A stretch of 64,000 bases of DNA from Haematococcus lacustris (lineage: Eukaryota; Chlorophyta; Chlorophyceae; Chlamydomonadales; Haematococcaceae), in the NCBI GenBank assembly GCA_030144725.1, contig JASKMD010000026.1, positions 14,733,630-14,797,629 of the forward strand, written 5' to 3'. The position numbers and the translations under genes were made by a program. Positions 1 through 11,371 of this stretch are shown here, piece by piece (position 1 is the stretch's first letter; every line of letters begins with the position of its first letter). The notes under the pieces are model-generated. The model ran no database searches. It saw only the letters and a program-made list of their open reading frames with translations, and was not told the DNA's origin.

Positions 1-251
1 ACCTATCAGGCTTCTTCGACACCACCAGCGGTGCGAAGACGTTGCCCGCCAGTTACAAGGACATCGCACTGTCCCTGGGCGTCGATTCGCCTGTCGAAAT
101 TGTTTTCGCAACGGATTTGCTGGCTGAGGCACAGGCGGCATCCGCGGCAGGGTGGCGGGCAGTGTTAGTGACGCGACCGGGCAATGCTCCGCTGCCCGAA
201 GGCCACGGTTTTGCCGTGGTTGACTCTGTTCAGAAGTTGCTGTCAGCATAG
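1..251 (+). CDS. Enolase-phosphatase E1 (C-terminal end, 5' truncated by window)
   Basis: The frame starting at base 3 is open from the window edge to TAG at 249-251. It gives about 82 residues that look like the end of a HAD-family enolase-phosphatase E1, which converts 2,3-diketo-5-methylthiopentyl-1-phosphate to an acireductone in methionine salvage. The diagnostic piece is LSGFFDTTSGAKT followed by ASYKDIALSLGV, then the HAD motif-IV-like IVFATDLLAEAQAASAAGW and a GWRAVLVTRPGN strand. In plants this domain is fused behind methylthioribulose-phosphate dehydratase; whether it is fused here cannot be seen. No internal splice site is needed in this exon. The repeat array begins about 8 bases after the stop, so the 3' UTR lies in repeated DNA. 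Confidence 0.85.
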   Translation, partial: LSGFFDTTSGAKTLPASYKDIALSLGVDSPVEIVFATDLLAEAQAASAAGWRAVLVTRPGNAPLPEGHGFAVVDSVQKLLSA

Positions 252-1074
252 CATTGGCGTGCAGGCTGGCACGGGACTGGCCAGGGGATCACACAAGGTG
301 GCTGTGCAGCTAATCAACTTGAAAACAGGGTATTGCTTTGCTGGTAATCCCCCTCGCTTAAACCTCGCTGGAGTCACGCGAATGGTTCAAAGAGCTGAAG
401 GGAAGGTCCTCAAAACCATCTAACCAGCTAACTAAGGGCTACTGCCTAGCCTAGACCTCACCTCAACCCAGAGGAAGTGCTCGCCTCGGAGCCGGGTGCT
501 TGCGAATGCACCTCGTGCGCCATTGTATTCATGACAGCTTTGCCTGGGTCCCATAACTCGTCAGTGAACATGTTGAAGTGTACACACAACGCAAATTTCC
601 TAGGATTTATACCGGCAGCCTCACACAGTCAGTGTAACTCGCCGTTCACATTCAGGAGACATACCGCACCAACCGGAGCAATCACGCAGCAATATAGAGT
701 TTGTGTGGGGTGTGGGATTTCATGTGGGACTCTATGTGGGATGTGGGAAAGTTGCGATGTTGGGAACGTTGCGATGTGGGGAAGTTGCAGGTCTTGAGAG
801 CAGGCAGCTCCACTGTAGCTTCCCCGCCTCACACCTCACACACCCACAGACGGGCAAGCTCCAGCTCTGCCTGGAGCAAGGACCACATAGCAGTTCAGGA
901 GCCGCGCCGAGGACCTGAGCTTGGAGACGTGCAGGTGAGCGCGGCTGGTGTGTCGTGGTGAGCGGATCTCCTGCAGCGATGCGCGCCAAGGGACTCACAG
1001 TCGGTTCCTGCGCATGCCTCACTGTTTCCTGGCAGACCCGTGCAGGACGTGTGTTAAAGCAAACAGCAGAGGAA
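252..1074. other. 5' spacer and leader of repeat unit 1
   Basis: No protein gene is supported here. The segment holds the start of the repeat unit, a stretch (about 421-655) absent from the other units, and a leader with imperfect GATGTGGGA-type repeats (about 700-785). A probable 5' UTR intron runs from GTGAGC at 935 to AG at 1035, placing a non-coding first exon before the start codon at 1075. The same leader intron recurs in units 2 and 3. Confidence 0.5.
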
Positions 1075-2148
1075 ATGCGCACACCCTCCAGCTCCGCCTT
1101 CACCACCTTGGCCTGCCTGACACTGGCAACCCTGCTCCTGCTCGGCCAGCCGTCAGGTAAGCACAACCAGTGCTTGTCTGCTGCTGCGGCGGCTGTGCGT
1201 GCAGCCCAGAACTGTCACAGCAGCGGTTGCTCAGCGCCATGGCCCCTCTGCGCTCCTCCCACCCTGCCCTGCTCTACCCTGCCCGCCCCTGCTGCCTCTG
1301 CAGGTGTACGTGCTGCTGACTCTATCGAGTGCTCCTCCTGGGGACCCAGCCAGTGCAACAGGCCAGGCGTGCCAGACAAGTGCCCCGGCATGTGCAGCGG
1401 CGGTGGCAGCAGCGGCAGTGGAGGTGTGTGGGGCGCAACTGCTACCTCAGCGTAGGCACTCAATGCCATTGCCCTGCCATGGCCTGACGCCCTGCATCCC
1501 TCTGCTGCCCCTCCCTGCCCCACACTGCATGCTTGCACCTTACCCGTACCCTTGCCCCTGACTTGCGCTCTCTTGTTGCCCGCACCCAGCCTAGCAGCCC
1601 GGGCACAGTAACTCTCCTCCCCATCACCCTCACCAGCAAAGCACCGTGTTGTGCTGTGCAGGTGTAGGTCCTGGCATTCTCATCATCAACGCTGGGACGG
1701 CTATCGCAACGGGTGGCACTGGGACTGGCGGTGCTGGAGGCAGAGGTGGCTTTGGTCGCCGCGGCCTGCTGGGCAATGGGGGCGCGGGGGGCGCAGGCAT
1801 TGGTGGCTCTTCATCAGTGGTTGGCAGCGGCACATCCATTGGTGGCCAGGTCAGTGGAGTGGCAAGAGGAAGAGGCAGGGGCAGCAGGGGACATGCTGGG
1901 CCACCTCGCGCATGTGGTGCGGCCACTAGGGTCTTGAGTGCTGCGTTGCCTGGACAGTAGGCAGGCAGCAGAGTGCCACAGCCCATCAACACGGCCCCAC
2001 CCCTACCATCTCTGTGCCCTGCCTGGCTGCGGTTGTGCCTGCGTAGTGTTCCACTGCCATGTGTGCTTGCCTGCAGGGCATTGGTGGAGCAGGAGGGAAC
2101 GGAGGCGTTGATGTGAACACCGCCATCAAGGCAGCACTCAGGGGCTAG
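1075..2148 (+). CDS. Secreted glycine-rich protein, copy 1 (153 aa, 4 exons)
   Basis: Exons are 1075-1156, 1304-1423, 1662-1849 and 2077-2148, with splice phases 1, 1, 0 and GT-AG introns throughout. The protein starts MRTPSSS and has a hydrophobic signal segment (FTTLACLTLATLLLLG). A short region with four cysteines follows (ECSSWGPSQCNRPGVPDKC, then PGMC), then a long Gly/Ser-rich stretch, and it ends VDVNTAIKAALRG. An extracellular or cell-wall role is likely from the signal peptide and composition; no family was recognised. The start was chosen because the signal peptide follows it directly and an upstream splice acceptor marks the end of a leader intron. It differs from copies 2 and 3 by Thr for Ala in the signal segment. 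Confidence 0.72.
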
Positions 2149-3820
2149 GGAGGCCGCCACAACCTGGTGCCTGCCACAAGCAGCACCTCACACATCACGC
2201 CAAGCACCAGCAGCGCCGCACCTGCCTAGCTGGACCGCCAGCAGCAGGGCCCCAGCTACTGGCCTGCTGACATCCAGCCCTGGCTTGCTGAGCAGCTGCT
2301 GGCGCTGCCATTGACAAGGGTTGGACATTGCTTATCTGTAGTTTACTTGATTGCTTCTGTAACATGACGCGCATTATTGCTGTTCGTGGCCCCATGTGGT
2401 TTCTCCCTTGCACAGCTGTCTCGTTGCTGATTCACTGCCTTCATTGGTACGGGTGCATATGGTGGCGTTCACTTTTCTTTCGTTAAAGCTGGAACAATGC
2501 ACTCTATCCTAGGATGATGATGTGTCCACACCGTTGTAACTGTCCGCTTGGTACGGCTGCTTGGCCTTGCCCATTAGCAACATGGAGATGAAGTCGCGAC
2601 ATGCAACTGGCACATGAGTGGGTGCACACAACTCAACCCTGAACTACCTCATGTCCCTGCTTTTCGAACCTACATCCTCATACTCTCAGCCTGAGGTCTG
2701 CAGTGTAATCAAAGATGAGATGGAGCACATCATCCACATCAGTCTCCACATATGCAACTATGTAGACCCTGCCACTGTGCATTCTCACAACGGCGACAAA
2801 ACCATCACAGTGATGCAAGTCGGCTGCGGTGATCGGCTTCATCTTCGCCGTTACTGGACATGTCACAGGGTCATGTCATGACTGTATGCTAATGTTGCAC
2901 ATGCAACATGTGACAAGCACCATGCATCACCATACATAGTGCAGATAGTTGCATATGAATGTGAGGCTGGCACGGGATTGGCCAGGGGATCACATAAGGT
3001 GGCTGTGCAGCAAATCAAGTTGAAAACAGGGTATTGCTTTGTTGGTAATCCCCTCGCTTATAGCTTCAGTCATCATCATAACTCCCACGGTGACTCCACA
3101 CTACACACTGTGTAGGCAGGGCAGGTTGGGTAGCTTGCTCTGAGTCAAGAGCAAGGTGCCAACAGTTGTTAAGCTTGACAGCTTGGAACAACACTGCTGC
3201 TTCGATCCTTAGCTGGCTGCTACTACTTCTGTTGCTGTCCCCATACTGCTGCTGGCTCTTGTCCCCCTGGATGTAGCTTGCACACGGCCATCACTGTGCC
3301 CAGCTGGCATGCATCAACATACGACAGTGGGTGTAAGCCTCGCTGGAGCCGCGCGAATGGTTAAAAGAGCTGAAGGGAAGGTCCTTAAAACCATTCGCAA
3401 CCCTGATAACCGCACCAACCGGAGCAATCACGCAGCAATATAGAGTTTGTGTGGGGTGTGGGATTTCATGTGGGACTCTATGTGGGATGTGGGAAACTTG
3501 CGATGTGGGGAACGTTGCGATGTGGGGAAGTTGCAGGTCTTGAGAGCAGGCAGCTCCACTGTAGCTTCCCCGCCTCACACCCCACACACCCACAGACGGG
3601 CAAGCTCCAGCTCTGCCTGGAGCAAGGACCACATAGCAGTTCAGGAGCCGCGCCGAGGACCTGAGCTTGGAGACGTGCAGGTGAGCGCGGCTGGTGTGTC
3701 GTGGTGAGCGGATCTCCTGCAGCGATGCGCGCCAAGGGACTCACAGTCGGTTCCTGCGCATGCCTCACTGTTTCCTGGCAGACCCGTGCAGGACGTGTGT
3801 TAAAGCAAGCAGCAGAGGAA
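2149..3820. other. Spacer between repeat genes 1 and 2
   Basis: Holds the 3' UTR and TGTAA signal of copy 1, then an anonymous segment. The 2618-2881 stretch is open on both strands, but the substitution that separates the copies there (CAC/CAA at about 2787 and its counterparts) changes an amino acid in both readings, so I do not call a gene. It also includes the 5' leader of copy 2. The equivalent spacer occupies 4895-6559. Confidence 0.5.
2358..2362 (+). terminator. TGTAA poly(A) signal, repeat gene copy 1
   Basis: TGTAA, the usual green-algal polyadenylation signal, lies about 210 bases after the stop of copy 1. The same signal is at 5103-5107 for copy 2 and 7842-7846 for copy 3. Confidence 0.6.
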
Positions 3821-4894
3821 ATGCGCACACCCTCCAGCTCCGCCTTCACCACCTTGGCCTGCCTGACACTGGCAGCCCTGCTCCTGCTCGGCCAGCCGTC
3901 AGGTAAGCACAACCAGTGCTTGTCTGCTGCTGCGGCGGCTGTGCGTGCAGCCCAGAACTGTCACAGCAGCGGTTGCTCAGCGCCATGGCCCCTCTGCGCT
4001 CCTCCCACCCTGCCCTGCTCTACCCTGCCCGCCCCTGCTGCCTCTGCAGGTGTACGTGCTGCTGACTCCATCGAGTGCTCCTCCTGGGGACCCAGCCAGT
4101 GCAACAGGCCTGGCGTGCCAGACAAGTGCCCCGGCATGTGCAGTGGCGGTGGCAGCAGCGGCAGTGGAGGTGTGTGGGGCGCAACTGCTACCTCAGCGTA
4201 GGCACTCAATGCCATTGCCCTGCCATGGCCTGACGCCCTACATCCCTCTGCTGCCCCTCCCTGCCCCACACTGCATGCTTGCACCTTACCCGTACCCTTG
4301 CCCCTGACTTGCGCACTCTTGTTGCCCGCACCCAGCCTAGCAGCCCGGGCACAGTAACTCTCCTCCCCATCACCCTCACCAGCAAAGCACCGTGTTGTGT
4401 TGTGCAGGTGTAGGTCCTGGCATTCTCATCATCAACGCTGGGACGGCTATCGCAACGGGTGGCACTGGGACTGGCGGTGCTGGAGGCAGAGGTGGCTTTG
4501 GTCGCCGCGGCCTGCTGGGCAATGGGGGCGCGGGGGGCGCAGGCATTGGTGGCTCTTCATCAGTGGTTGGCAGCGGCACATCCATTGGTGGCCAGGTCAG
4601 TGGCGTGGCAAGAGGAAGAGGCAGGGGCAGCAGGGGACATGCTGGGCCACCTCGCGCATGTGGTGCGGCCACTAGGGTCTTGAGTGCTGCGTTGCCTGGA
4701 CAGTAGGCAGGCAGCAGAGGGCCACAGCCCATCAACACGGCCCCACCCCTACCATCTCTGTGCCCTGCCTGGCTGCGGTTGTGCCTGCGTAGTGTTCCAC
4801 TGCCATGTGTGCTTGCCTGCAGGGCATTGGTGGAGCAGGAGGGAGCGGAGGCGTTGATGTGAACACCGCCATCAAGGCAGCACTCAGGGGCTAG
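3821..4894 (+). CDS. Secreted glycine-rich protein, copy 2 (153 aa, 4 exons)
   Basis: Exons are 3821-3902, 4050-4169, 4408-4595 and 4823-4894, all exactly 2746 bases after those of copy 1. Differences in the mature protein are almost all silent; the one clear replacement is Ser for Asn in the last exon (GGAGGSGG). Retention of the reading frame, splice sites and four cysteines across the three copies, with mostly synonymous change, argues that all are functional genes. Function unknown, as for copy 1. Confidence 0.72.
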
Positions 4895-6559
4895 GGAGGC
4901 CGCCACAACCTGGTGCCTGCCACAAGCAGCACCTCACACATCACGCCAAGCACCAGCAGCGCCGCACCTGCCTAGCTGGACCGCCAGCAGCAGGGCCCCA
5001 GCTACTGGCCTGCTGACATCCAGCCCTGGCTTGCTGAGCAGCTGCTGGCGCTGCCGTGACAAGGGTTTGACATTGCTTATCTGTAGTTCACTTGATTGCT
5101 TCTGTAACATGACGCGCATTATTGCTGTTCGTGGCCCCATGTGGTTTCTCCCTTGCACAGCTGTCTCGTTGCTGATTCACTGCCTTCATTGGTACGGGTG
5201 CATATGGTGGCGTTCACTTTTCTTTCCTTAGAGCTGGAACAATGCCCTATATCCTAGAATGATGATGTGTCCACACCGTTGTAACTGTCCGCTTGGTACG
5301 GCTGCTTGGCCTTGCCCATTAGCAACGTGGAGATGAAGTCGCGACATGCAGCGGGCATATGAGTGGGTGCACACAACTCAACCCTGAACTACCTCATGTC
5401 CCTGCTTTTCGAACCTACATCCTCATACTCTCAGCCTGAGGTCTGCAGTGTAATCAAAGATGAGATGGAGCACATCATCCACATCAGTCTCCACATATGC
5501 AACTATGTAGACCCTGCCACTGTGCATTCTCAAAACGGCGACAAAACCATCACAGTGATGCAAGTCGGCTGCGGTGATCAGCTTCATCTTCGCCGTTACT
5601 GGACAGGGTCGTGTCATGACTGTATGCTAATGTTGCACATGCAACATATGACAAGCACCATGCATCACCATACATAGTGCAGAAAGTTGCATATGAATGT
5701 GAGGCTGGCACGGGATTGGCCAGGGGATCACATAAGGTGGCTGTGCAGCAAATCAAGTTGAAAACAGGGTATTGCTTTGTTGGTAATCCCCCTCGCTTAT
5801 AGCTTCAGTCATCATCATAACTCCCACGGTGACTACACACTACACACTGTGTAGGCAGGGCAGGTTGGGTAGCTTGCTCTGAGTCAAGAGCAAGGTGCCA
5901 ACAGTTGTTAAGCTTGACAGCTTGGAACAACACTGCTGCTTCGATCCTTAGCTGGCTGCTACTACTTCTGTTGCTGTCCCCATACTGCTGCTGGCTCTTG
6001 TCCCCCTGGATGTAGCTTGCACACGGCCATCACTGTGCCCAGCTGGCATGCATCAACATACGACAGTGGGTGTAAGCCTCGCTGGAGCCGCGCGAATGGT
6101 TAAAAAAGCTGAAGGGAAGGTCCTTAAAACCATTCGCAACCCTGACAACCGCACCAACCGGAGCAATCACGCAGCAATAGAGAGTTTGTGTGGGGTGTGG
6201 GATTTCATGTGGGACTCTATGTGGGATGTGGGAAACTTGCGATGTTGGGAACGTTGCGATGTGGGGAAGTTGCAGGTCTTGAGAGCAGGCAGCTCCACTG
6301 TAGCTTCCCCGCCTCACACCTCACACACCCACAGACGGGCAAGCTCCAGCTCTGCCTGGAGCAAGGACCACATAGCAGTTCAGGAGCCGCGCCGAGGACC
6401 TGAGCTTGGAGACGTGCAGGTGAGCGCGGCTGGTGTGTCGTGGTGAGCGGATCTCCTGCAGCGATGCGCGCCAAGGGACTCACAGTCGGTTCCTGCGCAT
6501 GCCTCACTGTTTCCTGGCAGACCCGTGCAGGACGTGTGTTAAAGCAAGCAGCAGAGGAA

Positions 6560-7633
6560 ATGCGCACACCCTCCAGCTCCGCCTTCACCACCTTGGCCTG
6601 CCTGACACTGGCAGCCCTGCTCCTGCTCGGCCAGCCGTCAGGTAAGCACAACCAGTGCTTGTCTGCTGCTGCGGCGGCTGTGCGTGCAGCCCAGAACTGT
6701 CACAGCAGCGGTTGCTCAGCGCCATGGCCCCTCTGCGCTCCTCCCACCCTGCCCTGCTCTACCCTGCCCGCCCCTGCTGCCTCTGCAGGTGTACGTGCTG
6801 CTGACTCCATCGAGTGCTCCTCCTGGGGACCCAGCCAGTGCAACAGGCCAGGCGTGCCAGACAAGTGCCCCGGCATGTGCAGTGGCGGTGGCAGCAGCGG
6901 CAGTGGAGGTGTGTGGGGCGCAACTGCTACCTCAGCGTAGGCACTCAATGCCATTGCCCTGCCATGGCCTGACGCCCTACATCCCTCTGCTGCCCCTCCC
7001 TGCCCCACACTGCATGCTTGCACCTTATCCGTACCCTTGCCCCTGACTTGCGCACTCTTGTTGCCCGCACCCAGCCTAGCAGCCCGGGCACAGTAACTCT
7101 CCTCCCCATCACCCTCACCAGCAAAGCACCGTGTTGTGCTGTGCAGGTGTAGGTCCTGGCATTCTCATCATCAACGCTGGGACGGCTATCGCAACGGGTG
7201 GCACTGGGACTGGCGGTGCTGGAGGCAGAGGTGGCTTTGGTCGCCGCGGCCTGCTGGGCAATGGGGGCGCGGGGGGCGCAGGCATTGGTGGCTCTTCATC
7301 AGTGGTTGGCAGCGGCACATCCATTGGTGGCCAGGTCAGTGGAGTGGCAAGAGGAAGAGGCAGGGGCAGCAGGGGACATGCTGGGCCACCTCGCGCATGT
7401 GGTGCGGCCACTAGGGTCTTGAGTGCTGCGTTGCCTGGACAGTAGGCAGGCAGCAGAGGGCCACAGCCCATCAACACGGCCCCACCCCTACCATCTCTGT
7501 GCCCTGCCTGGCTGCGGTTGTGCCTGCGTAGTGTTCCACTGCCATGTGTGCTTGCCTGCAGGGCATTGGTGGAGCAGGAGGGAACGGAGGCGTTGATGTG
7601 AACACCGCCATCAAGGCAGCACTCAGGGGCTAG
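6560..7633 (+). CDS. Secreted glycine-rich protein, copy 3 (153 aa, 4 exons)
   Basis: Exons are 6560-6641, 6789-6908, 7147-7334 and 7562-7633, offset +5485 from copy 1. The signal peptide matches copy 2 (Ala) and the last exon matches copy 1 (Asn), so the copies form a mosaic, as expected from unequal exchange or conversion. The hAT insertion lies 311 bases past the stop and about 100 bases beyond the TGTAA signal, so it should not disturb the transcript. Confidence 0.72.
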
Positions 7634-7944
7634 GGAGGCCGCCACAACCTGGTGCCTGCCACAAGCAGCACCTCACACATCACGCCAAGCACCAGCAGCG
7701 CCGCACCTGCCTAGCTGGACCGCCAGCAGCAGGGCCCCAGCTACTGGCCTGCTGACATCCAGCCCTGGCTTGCTGAGCAGCTGCTGGCGCTGCCGTGACA
7801 AGGGTTGGACATTGCTTATCTGTAGTTTACTTGATTGCTTCTGTAACATGACGCGCATGATTGCTGTTCGTGGCCCCATGTGGTTTCTCCCTTGCACAGC
7901 TGTCTCGTTGCTGATTCACTGCCTTCATTGGTACGGGTGCATAT

Positions 7945-9365
7945 CAGTGTTTTTTTTTTCATTTGGCCTCTTTCCAATTTCATAGCACAAAGTGTCATGG
8001 CTGAGATTGGGACTGTCATGTTCATAGCGCGACCCTATTGGGCCCCATAGCGCACAACAAAAATGTCAAATCAAAGCAATAGGCCCAATCAAAGGCGGTA
8101 GCGCCCACGCACAGCAGCGTTATCCAGCCACTTGCTAATGGCACGCTCATCTGGGAATGTGTCAAATTGATTGCTGCTGAAGACACAGGCGCACACATTC
8201 AAGTGGCACTCTTGCAGCCTGTTGCGGGTGTCATCTTTGAGGTAAGCCATGTCTGAGAACATGCGCTCCTCCTCCACTGAGCCTGGTGTCATGACCAGAG
8301 CAAGCTCTGCCAGCTTGATGTACTCCAAGATGTCAGCCTTGGTGATGGGTTGGCCAGCCAGGTAGCGCCACAACTGGGTGGTCTCCTTGGCTGGGTTGGC
8401 TGCTGCTGAGCTTAGCTCCACACGGTGTTCAGCTTGGCAGCGCATGACTTCCACAAATGCTGATTGCTGGGCAGATAGCTTTTGCTGGTCCAACAAGGCT
8501 GGCGCTCGTTGGCCATTGGCCAGGGTCGCGTCCATGCAGTACCGAGCCTTGACAATGGCCAGGCGCTCAAGGAAGTCTTCATCGCTGGGCTGCTTGTCCC
8601 AGTAGTGGGCGTACACAACAGCCAGTCCTTAGGCATGCTCCGGTGGGAGGAAACGGCTGTGTAGGTCACGTACCACAGCATCTGCTGTTGCTGCCAGCTC
8701 CTGCTTGCCGTCACACTGGCCCAGATCAGGGGGGCAGCCAGCAGGGAGGCGCCCACCGTGACCCAAGCTCGCTGCCCCTGGGGGGCCAGCCGGTCAGCCA
8801 GCATGCCACCCACACCTGGGGGTGCAGCACCAGGGTGTGAGAAGGTGAGTCACACATACTCACACCGCACACCACCACCACCACCATCTGATTGCACTGT
8901 CATACTGCCACTCCCATGCGGCTGCAATGCCAAATGGCCAGAGCCGTTGTACACCAGGCAGCTGCCAGGTCCTGCCACATTGGTGAAGGCTGTAAGCTCA
9001 GGAAAGTCCAGTGCAGAGAAGGGGGAGGGGCCTGAGTACATGTCAGTGATCTTGTTGGCCGTCAAGGCCACCTCCTGCATAAGGTCCTCGACAAAGATGG
9101 CACGGCTTTGGCTACCGTGTGCCCTGGCTTGTAAGTAGGCACCATCGCTATACCCTCGGCGGGCACGGCCCTCAGCCATCGGGACTGCGGCGCTTATCCA
9201 AATTGCGGCTCTTAGCCGAGCTGCGGCTGCAGTACAAAGTTCACATTTTATAACGCGATGCGCTATAGCACAGTCCGCAAGGGGTCCAATCCATAGCGCA
9301 CGGAGCCCTCTGAAATGTCGCTTTTTATAGCGATCGCTATATATAGCGTTAAAAAAAAAACACTG
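7945..9365 (-). mobile_element. hAT-family DNA transposon, 1,421 bp, internally deleted
   Basis: The ends are perfect 15-bp inverted repeats, CAGTG plus ten T at 7945-7959 and the complement at 9351-9365. The element is flanked by an exact 8-bp target duplication GTGCATAT (7937-7944 and 9366-9373). The same locus without the insert is seen in units 1 and 2. Eight-base duplications and CAGTG ends are typical of hAT elements. Subterminal CATAGCGC motifs recur near both ends (about 8022, 8047, 9291) and the right end is rich in TATAGCG. The minus strand encodes transposase pieces ending in the hAT dimerisation domain. At 1.4 kb it is too short for a full transposase. Confidence 0.93.
8089..9179 (-). 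pseudogene. hAT transposase remnant with C-terminal dimerisation domain
   Basis: Two open pieces are read on the minus strand. The first (9179 to about 8850) starts MAEGRARRGY and has no recognised domain. The second (8616-8089) contains LAELALVMTPGSVEEERMFS followed by RNRLQECHLNVCACV, the conserved core of the hAT C-terminal dimerisation domain (aliphatic stretch, Ser-x-x-x-E-R-x-F-S, then R-x-R-x-L). A TAA precedes the second piece in its frame, so the parts join only by splicing or not at all. No BED zinc finger or DDE catalytic core is visible. I infer an internally deleted, non-autonomous copy. Confidence 0.8.
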
Positions 9366-9373
9366 GTGCATAT

Positions 9374-10273
9374 GGTGGCGTTCACTTTTCTTTCGTTAAA
9401 GCTGGAACAATGCCCTATATCCTAGGATGATGATGTGTCCACACCGTTGTAACTGTCCGCTTGGTACGGCTGCTTGGCCTTGCCCATTAGCAACGTGGAG
9501 ATGAAGTCGCGACATGCAGCGGGCATATGAGTGGGTGCACACAACTCAACCCTGAACTACCTCATGTCCCTGCTTTCCGAACCTACATCCTCATACTCTC
9601 AGCCTGAGGTCTGCAGTGTAATCAAAGATGAGATGGAGCACATCATCCACATCAGTCTCCACATATGCAACTATGTAGACCCTGCCACTGTGCATTCTCA
9701 AAACGGCGACAAAACCATCACAGTGATGCAAGTCGGCTGCGGTGATCGGCTTCATCTTCGCCGTTACTGGACATGTCACAGGGTCGTGTCATGACTGTGT
9801 GCTAAACAAGCACCATGGTCCATGAAGAACCCAACATGGTCCATGGTCCATGCATAACCCATGGTGCAGATGAACGAGGATGTGAGTAAATTCGAGTGGT
9901 AGCGCTGCACCGATGAGATGGTGTGCGCGCCACTGTAGAGGTCAACCACCAGGAGCCCAGCCAGTTTATCAATGTAACTAAGAATGACGACACTGTGCAA
10001 GCTAAATCGTCGACACAGACGATGAGATGGCCAAAGATGTATGCTCAGCAACTGGACTCAAACGTGTCTTAGCAGACACGCCGTACACCATGCATCCATC
10101 TTCTCAATTCCATTTGCAATAAATGAGACAAAACCTTCAGCGAACACGCCGGGGGTGAGCGTCAGGCTTTGCCCACTCAGCAGTGGCCTGGAGCCGACAA
10201 TCGACATCGACAGCCAAAAGACACATCGATGCAAGTCGCAACCTAACAGGCTCTCCGCGGCGTGTACAGCAGC
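9374..10273. other. End of repeat unit 3 and unique spacer
   Basis: 9374 to about 9800 is the rest of the unit-3 spacer displaced by the hAT insertion. Beyond it lies unique DNA with clustered CATGGTCCATG palindromes (9810-9865), then probable promoter and 5' UTR sequence for the next gene. No gene is supported. Confidence 0.45.
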
Positions 10274-11371
10274 ATGATGACAAATGATGAGCAACAAGAG
10301 CTCGAGACGTTGCAGCTGACTTATTCGGACCTGGAGCCAGCTGTGGTTCAGCATGTTTACATCGTCACCTGTCACAAAAACTATAAAGAAGCACAGCTTC
10401 AACTCGCCGATTTGCTAGCAAATCCTCAACAATTAGCAGCTGTTGCAGCCAGCGCGGGGCAGGTAGTACAGAGTCTCAACAGCATTCTACAGGGTTCGTT
10501 AACAAGTCAAAACCCTGGTTATCGTGCAGGTATCATATTCCGTGTCTGCTGACAGTAGACGCATGCAGGCAGGTGCGTCCAAGGAAGCAGGTGATGGTTG
10601 ATAAACAAACTATCCACCCCTGAACATAGCGTGTACATCATGTTACTATACCCTACATGCAAACTGTTAGTAGCAGAAAAAGAGGCACACCTGCACGTTG
10701 GCACTGTTGATTGCGCTCGTTGCACTCGCAGAACCTGATGATGTCAACAGTCCCGGACTGTCCACGATGGCATCAATGGGCCTGGCAAATGCACCCCTAG
10801 TGAGAGAAGGCAGTCTGTCGTCTGTTCAAGCAGCTTACTGTCCGCTGCATGTGCCAAACTCACAAACATTGACATACCTGGACGCTGCTGGTTGTAGGAC
10901 ATTCCTTACACTTTGTCGGCTGCGACATGGAATGTCACAGGCTTGGCCGAAACGTTGACCACTGTTGGTGTCAGTATGTCTGACGGCATTTCCAGCCTCG
11001 CTACAAACATCACAGGCTGGGTTGCAGATCTGGCGGCAGCCTTGGATGGAGCCTGGGGCTACGATGACGGTGATGGGTGCGTGCAATGCTTTTTTGCTCT
11101 CTCTTGCCACAGCAAGGAGTCCACGCAGCAGGCCAGCAATGCCGTGAGAAGGTGCTGCCAGATTAGCGTCAGAAAGCTTGCTGCTTGCCTGCGCAGACAA
11201 ATGGCTCCACCCCCGGACAAGAATGCTGCAACAAGTGCGGTGGTCGCCAGCGGTGTAGGCCTTGACAGGCTGTACCAGCGTCGACATGTCAGTGGTGGTG
11301 TGGTGCCGGACACCACAGGCACAGAAGCAGCGGAGCTAGACATGGGAGAAGACGGGCACAAGGACGACTAG
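10274..11371 (+). CDS. CUE-like domain protein of unknown function (225 aa, 4 exons)
   Basis: Exons are 10274-10529, 10732-10799, 10898-11076 and 11197-11371, with consistent phases 1, 0, 2 and GT-AG introns. Residues about 4-50 (DEQQELETLQLTYSDL, then EPAVVQHVY and AQLQLADLL) resemble a ubiquitin-binding CUE fold, with a helix, an acidic turn and a C-terminal di-leucine, though the match is loose. The middle (TWNVTGLAETLTTVGVSMSD) looks amphipathic. The tail is hydrophilic and ends GEDGHKDD. The last intron is 120 bases long with no stop in frame, so it could be retained. No TGTAA was found close behind the stop, so further exons cannot be excluded. Confidence 0.55.

Larger units (their letters stand above)
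259..9800. repeat. Tandem triplication of a ~2.74-kb gene-bearing unit
   Basis: Three direct copies start at about 259, 2961 and 5699, each opening with GTGAGGCTGGCACGGG or a close variant. Internal features recur at offsets of +2746 and +5485. Each unit holds a 5' spacer, a four-exon gene and a 3' spacer that ends near a CATGACTGT..CTAA motif. Unit 1 lacks about 280 bp of the 5' spacer present in units 2 and 3 and has unrelated sequence at about 421-655 instead. Unit 3 is extended by a hAT transposon in its 3' spacer. The copies are nearly identical in introns as well as exons, so the expansion is recent. Confidence 0.93.

Noticed and set aside
955..1455. A 166-aa unspliced reading of the repeat gene
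   Set aside because: It runs through two introns with good donor and acceptor sites; the spliced model gives a signal peptide and a consistent protein in all three copies.
2618..2881. Open frames on both strands of the repeat-unit spacer (also 5363-5677 and 9531-9794)
   Set aside because: Substitutions between units change amino acids in either reading, the plus frame ends differ between units, and no splice links were found. Probably non-coding spacer.
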